Assembly (NCBI GenBank): GCA_031283025.1
Contig: JAITCP010000093.1
Coordinates: 1-14,091, forward strand
Reading direction: 5' to 3'
Length of the DNA: 14,091 bases
Origin: Spirochaetaceae bacterium
GTDB lineage: Bacteria; Spirochaetota; Spirochaetia; Treponematales; Breznakiellaceae
The position numbers and the translations under genes are program-made. Below are positions 1-6,852 of the stretch, one piece after another. The stretch's first letter is position 1; the number at the start of each line of letters is the position of its first letter. The notes under the pieces were generated by a model, which was not told the DNA's origin, ran no database searches, and saw only the letters and a list, made by a program, of their open reading frames with translations.

Positions 1-48
1 ATCATAAAAAGCCTGGACGATGTTTCCCTGGAAGACATACGGGAGTAA
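1..48 (+). CDS. 3' end of an upstream gene, product unknown
   Basis: An open frame enters from the left edge and ends at a TAA at 46-48. Only the last 15 residues are visible (IIKSLDDVSLEDIRE), which is too little to identify a family. It points the same way as the next gene, whose start is 28 bases downstream, so it may belong to the same transcription unit. In Treponema pallidum I recall the adenylate cyclase region lying next to the p83/100 antigen gene, but nothing in these 15 residues proves that identity here. Confidence 0.5.
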   Translation: MIKSLDDVSLEDIRE

Positions 49-76
49 ATTATAACTTTTGCTATAGGAATCTTAA

Positions 77-655
77 ATGACAATTAACAAAAACAGCTTC
101 CATTCCGCCGTTCATGGCCGGGGAAAGCTTCTTCTGCTTGTGTTGATGATCTTATTGTCTGCCCTTCCGGTTTTTGCCCAGGACGAGCAGGCGGAGCTTG
201 ATCCTGCGCTATCCGACACAGATACCTCTCAAAAAACAGGAAAAGAGGATTTTTGGATTTGTCCCGGTGCAGAAATTGCTTTGTACAGCAGCACAAGCGC
301 ATCCTATGGCGGCAGCCTGGCTCTAGGTTACGGCAGAGGAACAGCGATAGGACTCAAGGCGGCCTACTTTACCGATCCGGAAAGCGATGGAGCCCTGGAA
401 ATAAACCTTTTGCTCCGCTTCTATTTTCTTGGCGGCGATTATTACCAGGGCACCTTTATCCAGTTTAACGGCGGACCGGTCCTCTTTTTCAGTGATAACC
501 AGATCGCCTTTCCTGCCAATTTAGGCATGATTTCCGCAGGGTTAAGCCTGGGCTGGCGTTTCCTTTTGGGAAAATGGGGGTTTGTAGAACCCAGCCTTAG
601 GGTGGGGTATCCCTACCTTGTCGGCGGGGGGCTTTCCTTTGGGCTCCATAATTAA
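77..655 (+). CDS. Exported small beta-barrel outer membrane protein, function unknown
   Basis: The product has 192 residues. Residues 1-34 form a signal peptide: a basic n-region (HGRGK), a leucine-rich core (LLLLVLMILLSAL), then PVFA with likely cleavage before Q35. The mature part begins with an acidic, probably unstructured stretch (about 35-58). It continues as alternating hydrophobic and polar strands rich in Gly, Tyr and Phe (for example GGSLALGYGRGTAIGLKAAYF and SAGLSLGWRFLLG), as expected for an 8-stranded-type barrel. The start is supported by AGGA at 66-69, 7 bases before the ATG. The gene lies 33 bases before the cyclase gene and probably shares its operon. No enzymatic motif is visible; the outer-membrane location is inferred from signal peptide and strand pattern, and the specific family is not recognised. 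Confidence 0.75.
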   Translation: MTINKNSFHSAVHGRGKLLLLVLMILLSALPVFAQDEQAELDPALSDTDTSQKTGKEDFWICPGAEIALYSSTSASYGGSLALGYGRGTAIGLKAAYFTDPESDGALEINLLLRFYFLGGDYYQGTFIQFNGGPVLFFSDNQIAFPANLGMISAGLSLGWRFLLGKWGFVEPSLRVGYPYLVGGGLSFGLHN

Positions 656-688
656 GGGGAATTCATGTTTTTTACGATAATATAGGAT

Positions 689-2605
689 ATGGGTACAAAG
701 AATTCTGAGCAAAAGAAGAAAAAGGCAGGACATCGCAGCCCGCGTCGGCATACAATGGACAAAATACGGTTTTCGATCGGGGCCAAGCTAATAACGATTA
801 TTTCCATCATTGTACTGGTGTCCCTGGGTTCAATTACTATACTGGTATCGTGGCTGATTAGGGATGACCTAAAGACTTCAGCAGAAGAGAATAATCTTGA
901 AGTAAACCGGCGCTCGGCAAGGGAGGCGGACTACACCCTTGCAAATATGCGCTCCAATTCCCTCCTGCTTATACAGGCAATTACCGCCCTGGGGGTAGAG
1001 AGCGCCGATGCGAAAGAAGCGGTAGATGTTTTCTTTACGGAAAATCCGCAGGCTGCGGCGCTGGTGTTTACCACCGCCGGGCAGAGCAGCCCGCCTTTGA
1101 TCAATAAGAGTTTCTTTCTTACCCATGAAATTGATATACCACTTGCGGATTCGTTTCTGGAAACTCAGGGGGAAGTCCTTAAGCTGGCCGCCGCAGGAGA
1201 ACCGGCGCTGTTGAATGCGGCGCCTTATTTCAAAATGAATGTGTCTCTTTTGGCTATGTTTTTCCCCTGGCAAAAAGGCGGCGTTGGCGTATTATTCTCT
1301 CCGGAAAATTTGGACGAGTCTTTTGGTTCCGGGCTTAATCAGTCTTTCCTGATAAACAATTCGGGCGATATTCTTGTCCATACAGATTCAGAACTGACCC
1401 GGAATAATGTTAATGTGTCTAATCAGCGTTTTATTCAGGATGTGCAGAAAAACCCGGAACGGAACGCTCAAACAAAATACACCGATGAAAAAGGAATAAG
1501 CTATTACGGAGCCTTTACAAAACTGGAAACCAGCGCTTGCACGGTGATCACCAACATCCAGGAAAGGAAGATTTTTGAAGGAATAGAAGCTACTACCCGG
1601 CGGAATATATATCTTACTGTCGCAGTCTTGTTTATTTCAATAATGTTTATCTGGTTTTTCTCCAAGAGTATTTCCATCCCTCTTAAGGCACTGGCCGCTG
1701 CGACGCGTAAAATTGAGGGCGGTGCTTTTGAGACCGATCTGCAGCCCAGAGGGCGTGATGAGATAAGTATTTTAACTGCCGGCTTCCAGCGTATGTGTAC
1801 GGCCCTGGGTATTTTTGGCAGGTTTACCAACAAAGATATAGCGGTGCGCGCCATGCGGGGTGAAATTAAACCCGGCGGCCTCCCCAGACACGCAACGATT
1901 TTTTTTTCCGATATACGGAGTTTTACGGCAAAATCAGAAGACTTTACCAAAACATTCGGCAACGAGGCCTCTAACCGCATTGTTCTTTGGCTCAATGATT
2001 ACTTTACCCACATGGTTGACTGCGTTGAGAAAACCGGCGGCGTGGTGGACAAGTTTATCGGCGATGCCGTCATGGCTCATTGGGGTACGGCTTACACAGC
2101 GGGCAGCCCGGTAAAGGACGCGTTCAACTGTGTTAAAGCGGCGCTTATGATGAGGAAAGCGCTTTATGGTATGAACAAAATACGGAAACCGGGGGATCCG
2201 GGGGATCCGCCCATACACATAGGCTGCGGAATCAATACGGGGATTGTTACCGCCGGACAGATCGGTTCCGATCTGCGTATGGAATACACAGCCATAGGCG
2301 ATCCGGTAAACCTTGCTTCCCGCGCAGAATCCCTGAACAAACCCCTGGGTACGGATATTCTTATCACAGAAGATACCTGGCAACTGGTTAAAGATTTTTT
2401 TATTACAGAGGAAATGCCTTCTGTAACGGTAAAGGGAAAAGCAAGACCCGTGCGGCTTTTTGCCGTTGTTAATTTTGCCGGAATTACCAAAGGGCCCAAA
2501 ACTCTGGCCGATGTGCGCATTCTTTTAGATATAGAAGCCCCGGATATTTCAAAGGTTGATCTTGACAAGGACGAAAAGAAATACAAGATTGGCGGGAAGG
2601 ATTGA
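689..2605 (+). CDS. Membrane-bound class III adenylate cyclase with extracytoplasmic sensor and HAMP domain
   Basis: The product (638 residues) should make cyclic AMP from ATP at the inner membrane in response to a periplasmic signal. Order: transmembrane helix about 33-57; periplasmic sensor region about 58-306 (Cache-like by length and position, not proven); second helix about 307-325; HAMP linker about 326-378; class III cyclase domain about 398-595. Catalytic residues are complete: metal-binding Asp408 (FFSDIR) and Asp459 (KFIGDAVMA), substrate-specifying Lys455 and Asp538 (AIGDPVNLASR; the Lys/Asp pair indicates adenine rather than guanine), and transition-state Asn541 and Arg545. The start is uncertain. 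The ATG at 689 has AGGA only 1 base away, while the ATG at 754 gives the more natural N-terminus MDKIRFSIG but has no ribosome site. The strong AAGGGGA at 653-659 instead serves a six-codon frame at 665-685. The stop overlaps a possible TTG start of the FecR-like gene, so the two are probably coupled. Confidence 0.9.
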   Translation: MGTKNSEQKKKKAGHRSPRRHTMDKIRFSIGAKLITIISIIVLVSLGSITILVSWLIRDDLKTSAEENNLEVNRRSAREADYTLANMRSNSLLLIQAITALGVESADAKEAVDVFFTENPQAAALVFTTAGQSSPPLINKSFFLTHEIDIPLADSFLETQGEVLKLAAAGEPALLNAAPYFKMNVSLLAMFFPWQKGGVGVLFSPENLDESFGSGLNQSFLINNSGDILVHTDSELTRNNVNVSNQRFIQDVQKNPERNAQTKYTDEKGISYYGAFTKLETSACTVITNIQERKIFEGIEATTRRNIYLTVAVLFISIMFIWFFSKSISIPLKALAAATRKIEGGAFETDLQPRGRDEISILTAGFQRMCTALGIFGRFTNKDIAVRAMRGEIKPGGLPRHATIFFSDIRSFTAKSEDFTKTFGNEASNRIVLWLNDYFTHMVDCVEKTGGVVDKFIGDAVMAHWGTAYTAGSPVKDAFNCVKAALMMRKALYGMNKIRKPGDPGDPPIHIGCGINTGIVTAGQIGSDLRMEYTAIGDPVNLASRAESLNKPLGTDILITEDTWQLVKDFFITEEMPSVTVKGKARPVRLFAVVNFAGITKGPKTLADVRILLDIEAPDISKVDLDKDEKKYKIGGKD

Positions 2606-2616
2606 CAGAAACAAAA

Positions 2617-4554
2617 ATGAGAAGCCAAACACATAATAGAATGCCAGGCAGCGGCTTCCGGCTTATAGATTTCTTTGTAATCCTCCTCTGTCTTTTCGGG
2701 GCAGCGTACAGTTTTAAGCTGTTCTGGTTCGATCTGTTCTATACGATTAATTCCCGTAACGAAAAACCTTTGGGGATTATTACTTCTCAATACAAAACCG
2801 TCAAACGGCAATTTCGGGACAGTGTACGCTGGGACCGGCTGATTATCGGAGCGCCTTTGTATGAGGGGGATCTGATTCGGGTAGCGGAACTTTCAAGCCT
2901 GGCATTCAAGCGGGAAGATATACAGGTTGAATACGTGGATTATCAGATGAGGCGTATACTTCCTCTGACCGATGGTTTTTTGCAGATTGAGGGAAACGTG
3001 ATTGTTACTGCGGAGAAGGGCGGAATTTATTATTTGAACGGCAGCCGCATAGAAGCCGGAGTAGGAACGGTGATCAAATCCGAATCCGGGGATGATGGCG
3101 TAAGTATCCAGGTGCTTGAGGGGGGAGAAAAAGTAAAGATCGAGCGGGATGGTAAAACCCGTGAACTTGACGCAGGTGAGATGTTAGATTGGGACACTAC
3201 CGGTAATGAACGGAGCATACCGAATGCTGTGGTCAGGCTGCCCCGGCCCAATGCCCGTTATTTGAAAAACAGTCCGCAGCCCATTAGCGCAGATTTTGCC
3301 TGGAAGCGGGTAAACATGGCATCCACAGATGCTCTTTATCTTGAAATAGCGGAAGATCCTAACTTTGCGCGGATAGTCTCTGCATCAAATACCTTTGATG
3401 AAACAGTCCGGGTTTCTCTTGATGCAGGGCCATGGCATTGGCGGCTTTCCTTTGCCGGCTCTGTCCTTGCCAAGGGTTACTTTACCATTGTAGACGCCTC
3501 CGGGCCCGTACTGATAAGCCCGGTAAAAGACAGCCGTATCTTATACAGCGATGCTTTGCCGTCGTTGTCTTTTCAGTGGTCGAAAACAGAAGGAGCCTCA
3601 GAATACTATTTGGAAGTTTGTGAAACTGATGATTTTACCAGGCCACGGCTTAGAAGACAAGTAGCGGCTAATTTTCTTCTTGATTCCACTTTGGGGCCGG
3701 GAACATGGTACTGGCATATACTGCCTATCTTTCCCGCGGGTTTTACAGGCAGCGCTGTTTATTCTTCTACCGGTTCTTTCCATATTGAACAGGGCGATAA
3801 ACAGGAAGTGGTTTTGCCGGAACTGGTTATACCGGAAATTCCGCCGGAACTTAAATTGGAGTTACCCGCATTGGGGACAGTGCTGCCCGGACTAACGGCA
3901 TTGCGGCAGCCGACTGTATTCCGCTGGGATTACACCGGGGAAGTGGGAGAATCACGCTTTGTTCTTTCCGCTAATCCTGATCCCACTGTGGGGCAGCCTG
4001 TGATAGAATTGCTTAATCCGGGTAAGATCATACGCGTGAATCGCCTGGATGCAGGGATCTGGTATTGGACAGTGGAGGCGAAAACTCCCGATGGACTAAA
4101 GAGCGTTGCAGAACCCCGCCGCCTGGAAGTACAGGCAATTCCGCTATTGCCTGCACCGGGAGGCCGTTCACCCGCCGCTGGTTACCGCATTGGGGTTGAA
4201 GAATTACGTGCAAGGCGAATTGATTTTACCTGGAATCAAGTACCTGGGGCCAATGGGTACATCCTCACCATTTACCGGCAAAGCACCAATGGCCTGCAGC
4301 AGATTATCCGTACAGACCTCATAAATCGTACCAGATGGACTTTGACCAATCTTGGCATACTGGATAACGGTTCATTTGTTTGGCAGGTAGAAGCAGTGAA
4401 CAGCCGGGGCAATACAATTGAGCAGCGCGGCAGGACAGCGGATAATTTATTTATCCTGAATATTCCCCGCCCTGCTCAACCCAGAGTACATTCAGAAGGG
4501 CTGCGAATGGAAGAAGTACAAATTGAAGGAGCAGGAAATTCCGACAATGAATGA
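2617..4554 (+). CDS. Membrane-anchored FecR-like protein with four beta-sandwich repeats
   Basis: The product has 645 residues from the ATG at 2617. A TTG at 2602, inside the cyclase stop (TTGA), is an alternative in the same frame; GGGAAGG at 2594-2600 lies 1 base from that TTG and 16 from the ATG. A hydrophobic segment at about 15-35 anchors the protein, with most of it outside the cytoplasm. Residues about 70-195 resemble a FecR domain: APLYEGDLIRV followed by short strands and the late motif DAGEMLDW. Four related modules follow, each starting with an aromatic-Trp pair (FAWKRV 227, FQWSKT 319, FRWDYT 435, FTWNQV 537) and ending near a Gly-x-aromatic-x-Trp strand (GPWHW 271, GTWYW 362, GIWYW 480, GSFVW 585). 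They look like fibronectin-III-type folds. A Pro/Glu-rich linker (about 398-415) separates modules 2 and 3. Similar FecR-type proteins sit beside cyclase genes in Treponema. A role in envelope sensing or binding to matrix or polysaccharide is inference only. Confidence 0.8.
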   Translation: MRSQTHNRMPGSGFRLIDFFVILLCLFGAAYSFKLFWFDLFYTINSRNEKPLGIITSQYKTVKRQFRDSVRWDRLIIGAPLYEGDLIRVAELSSLAFKREDIQVEYVDYQMRRILPLTDGFLQIEGNVIVTAEKGGIYYLNGSRIEAGVGTVIKSESGDDGVSIQVLEGGEKVKIERDGKTRELDAGEMLDWDTTGNERSIPNAVVRLPRPNARYLKNSPQPISADFAWKRVNMASTDALYLEIAEDPNFARIVSASNTFDETVRVSLDAGPWHWRLSFAGSVLAKGYFTIVDASGPVLISPVKDSRILYSDALPSLSFQWSKTEGASEYYLEVCETDDFTRPRLRRQVAANFLLDSTLGPGTWYWHILPIFPAGFTGSAVYSSTGSFHIEQGDKQEVVLPELVIPEIPPELKLELPALGTVLPGLTALRQPTVFRWDYTGEVGESRFVLSANPDPTVGQPVIELLNPGKIIRVNRLDAGIWYWTVEAKTPDGLKSVAEPRRLEVQAIPLLPAPGGRSPAAGYRIGVEELRARRIDFTWNQVPGANGYILTIYRQSTNGLQQIIRTDLINRTRWTLTNLGILDNGSFVWQVEAVNSRGNTIEQRGRTADNLFILNIPRPAQPRVHSEGLRMEEVQIEGAGNSDNE

Positions 4555-5545
4555 AAAGCAGGTTTTTCAGTACATTCTGGTTTCTTTCTTTTTTCTGTTT
4601 CTGGCTCAATTCTCCGGAGCACAGGATGGTGAAGGCTTTCTGACTATAAGCAGAACGGAACGCCGCTATATTCAGCGGATTGCCTGGGTAGGGGATGAGT
4701 ATACCCTGCGTTATGAAATAGTGGTTGAAAAGGAAGAGAGCGGAGGTTACCGGAGGGCAAGACAGGTATTTACCAGCGAGTCTTTTATCGAACTTGCTTT
4801 ACAGCCGGGAAACTACCGCTGCCGTGTAATTCCCCATGATTTTCTGGACCGGCCCAGTGAAGGATCGGAGTGGATGGCCTTTGTAATTCCGGACATTGTC
4901 GAGGACAAAGCGCCGGAACCATATATCGGCAAAATTGAGCCGGAACCGGAACCGGAACCGGAGTCGGAGTCGGAACCGGAGCCAAAAAAAACGATCAAAG
5001 ATTATATCCCGGTTGATTTCTATTTAAGCGGAGCCTGGATGCCAATATCTCCCATTTACGGCGAAATACATGATTCTTATTACTGGAATAATACTACTCA
5101 TTTTATCGTGGGACTTCGTCTTGGCATAGTCTCTACCACACAGCGCTCAATTAACCTTGGAATGGAATTTACATTGTCCCGTTCCCTTTTATCCCTTGGC
5201 TCATACGAGTACGAGTACGAATACGAGTACGATGCCGGAATATCGTATGTGGAAACACTGGGGTTTAATCTGCTGGCGCAGAAGTGGTTTCCCAAACGGG
5301 TAACGGCGCTTAACTTCCGTGCCGGCTGGGGGTATATGTCGTTATCTGAAAACTTTTCTTCTTATTATTATTCTGATGATGTCCATGAATATATACAAAG
5401 CCATTTCATAAATCTGGGCTTTTCTTTTCTCTTGCGGCCCATGAAGCACTTCATTATGGAGGCAGGCATTGACTACATTCACTTGCTTGAATGGGGATCT
5501 CCCGGGTTTCTGCGGCCCTGGTTTGGTATAGGCTTGCTGTTCTAG
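4547..5545 (+). CDS. Outer membrane beta-barrel protein with Glu-Pro linker and Tyr-Glu repeat
   Basis: The product has 332 residues. I chose the ATG at 4547, with AGGA at 4533-4536, 10 bases upstream; an in-frame TTG at 4523 would add eight polar residues before the signal peptide. Signal peptide: residues 1-25, with core ILVSFFFLFLAQF and probable cleavage after SGA. An N-terminal periplasmic-type domain (about 28-118) is joined by an EP/ES repeat linker (131-146) to a C-terminal barrel (about 155-332) that ends in GLLF, an aromatic terminus suitable for recognition by the Bam machinery. A run of nine alternating Tyr and Glu residues (220-228) lies between two predicted strands, so probably in a loop. 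The start overlaps the end of the FecR-like gene by 8 bases, which marks it as the last gene of the operon. The linker plus barrel layout resembles OmpA-type or autotransporter-like barrels, but no OmpA peptidoglycan-binding motif is present. Confidence 0.75.
   Translation: MNEKQVFQYILVSFFFLFLAQFSGAQDGEGFLTISRTERRYIQRIAWVGDEYTLRYEIVVEKEESGGYRRARQVFTSESFIELALQPGNYRCRVIPHDFLDRPSEGSEWMAFVIPDIVEDKAPEPYIGKIEPEPEPEPESESEPEPKKTIKDYIPVDFYLSGAWMPISPIYGEIHDSYYWNNTTHFIVGLRLGIVSTTQRSINLGMEFTLSRSLLSLGSYEYEYEYEYDAGISYVETLGFNLLAQKWFPKRVTALNFRAGWGYMSLSENFSSYYYSDDVHEYIQSHFINLGFSFLLRPMKHFIMEAGIDYIHLLEWGSPGFLRPWFGIGLLF
4937..4984 (+). repeat. In-frame short repeat encoding Glu-Pro/Glu-Ser linker
   Basis: Hexamers of the form GAGCCG/GAACCG/GAGTCG are repeated eight times within the outer membrane protein gene and encode EPEPEPEPESESEPEP. 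The unit length is a multiple of three, so copy changes lengthen or shorten the linker without shifting the frame. Confidence 0.85.
5204..5234 (+). repeat. TACGAG hexanucleotide microsatellite encoding Tyr-Glu repeat
   Basis: About five copies of TACGAG (one as TACGAA, the last running into TACGAT) are nearly identical at the DNA level, which points to slippage rather than selection on protein alone. They encode YEYEYEYEYD in the barrel part of the outer membrane protein, probably in a loop. Copy changes would vary the loop length in frame. Confidence 0.85.
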
Positions 5546-6840
5546 GGCAATTTTGCGAGCAGTTTTTTAAAAAGCATCTCTATGCTGTCAAGGAGAACCC
5601 GGAAAAAATTACTCTGGGGCGCTTCTTTTTCCAGTACCAAGGGTATACGACGGAGCTCCCCCATTTCATCGCTGATAATGAGTGTCCCTGCTTCTTTACC
5701 GGCAGGCAGGGGCGCTTTTAAGTAGGGGAAGAGTTCCGTATCCTGCTGGAGCACTCCCGCCCGGCTGGTGGAAACAGTAAAGGTAAGAAGCTCCTCTCCG
5801 GGTTTAAGTGAAAAGTATTGTTCCTTGCTGCCCCAAATCCTTGTCTGGGGTATATAGTTTATTTCAAGGCGCAGTGTTCTAAAGTTGGCAAAACCCCAGT
5901 TAAGCAGGGCTTCCCCGTCCCGGTCCCGCTCATCTTCACTGGAAGCCCCAAGAAGAACGGCGATAAGCCTTGTTCCTTCCCGGCGGCCTGTAAGGGCGAT
6001 GTTGTACCCCGCCTCTGTAATATACCCCGTTTTAAGGCCGTCCACCCCGTCAATCCGGCCCAGAAGGGTATTGCGGTTGTTCTGTACAATGGTGCGGCTG
6101 GGGCTTGTTCCCGTGTTGACTGCCAGCGGGTAGGCAAAACTCGGCACCGAGTGAAGCAGCGCAAGGCTTTCCGGATGTTCCGTCAGGTATATCTGGCAAA
6201 ACCGGGCAAAGTCCGCGGCGGAGGTGGTGTTTTCCGGTGAAATTCCCGCAGGCTCGAAAAAGCGGGAAGAAGCCAGCCCCAGCCGGCCTGCTTCCGCGTT
6301 CATCATCGCCGTAAAGGCTTCTATGGAGTGTGCCAGATGGAGCGCCGTCGCCACCGCCGCATCGTTCCCTGAAGAAACAGCCAGCCCCAGCAGTAGTTCC
6401 CCCAGCGTAACTGTCTGGTTTCTTCCCAGAAACATCAGGCTTGAGCGGGGGGGCTGGTTTTCCGCCCAACTTTCCGGAGGAAGTTCTACAATGGTATCGG
6501 GAGTCGTTTTGCCCGCTCTGATCGCCCGCAGGGCAAGATGTATAGTCATCAGCTTGGTCAGTGAAGCCGGAGAAATTACTGTTGTAGGGTTTTTGGAAAA
6601 AAGGATAGTACCCGTTTCCTCATCCATCATCACCGCAGCCCGTGCGGAAATTGCAGGCGGCGGGGCGGCGGGAAAAAGCGGGTCTGCAATGTCGGCGGCA
6701 AAACAGGGAACGGCAAGAAAACAGAAAATGATAATACAGAGGAGAAACAAAACTCCGCAGTATTTCTGTTTGCTCAATTTCCGCTTGCCTATTTTTCGTT
6801 TGTTTAATTCCACCTTGCTTGATTTCCGCCTGCTTGCCAT
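5542..6840 (-). CDS. D-alanyl-D-alanine carboxypeptidase (penicillin-binding protein, peptidase S11 family)
   Basis: The product (432 residues) trims the terminal D-Ala from peptidoglycan stem peptides in the periplasm, limiting cross-linking. The three catalytic motifs of the S11 family are present and correctly spaced: Ser93-Leu-Thr-Lys96 (nucleophile and general base), Ser157-Gly-Asn159, and Lys270-Thr-Gly272. A signal sequence lies at about 29-49 (CGVLFLLCIIIFCFLAVPCFA, likely cleaved before AD). It is preceded by an unusually long basic extension of about 27 residues (KRKIGKRKLSKQK), whose DNA at 6769-6838 consists of degenerate repeats of roughly 22 bases. Residues about 310-410 correspond to the C-terminal PBP5-type beta domain, and the terminal helix (IEMLFKKLLAKLP) is amphipathic, as in membrane-associated homologues. 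The start lies 12 bases after the asnS stop, so the two form an operon. The stop codon overlaps that of the convergent outer membrane protein gene. A DacA/DacF-type role is likely; the exact paralogue cannot be told. Confidence 0.92.
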   Translation of the reverse strand: MASRRKSSKVELNKRKIGKRKLSKQKYCGVLFLLCIIIFCFLAVPCFAADIADPLFPAAPPPAISARAAVMMDEETGTILFSKNPTTVISPASLTKLMTIHLALRAIRAGKTTPDTIVELPPESWAENQPPRSSLMFLGRNQTVTLGELLLGLAVSSGNDAAVATALHLAHSIEAFTAMMNAEAGRLGLASSRFFEPAGISPENTTSAADFARFCQIYLTEHPESLALLHSVPSFAYPLAVNTGTSPSRTIVQNNRNTLLGRIDGVDGLKTGYITEAGYNIALTGRREGTRLIAVLLGASSEDERDRDGEALLNWGFANFRTLRLEINYIPQTRIWGSKEQYFSLKPGEELLTFTVSTSRAGVLQQDTELFPYLKAPLPAGKEAGTLIISDEMGELRRIPLVLEKEAPQSNFFRVLLDSIEMLFKKLLAKLP

Positions 6841-6852
6841 CGCCGCCGCCTG

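Noticed and set aside
2186..2210. Tandem GGGGGATCC within the cyclase gene
   Set aside because: Only two copies, encoding GDPGDP in a loop of a clear catalytic domain; not a meaningful repeat array.
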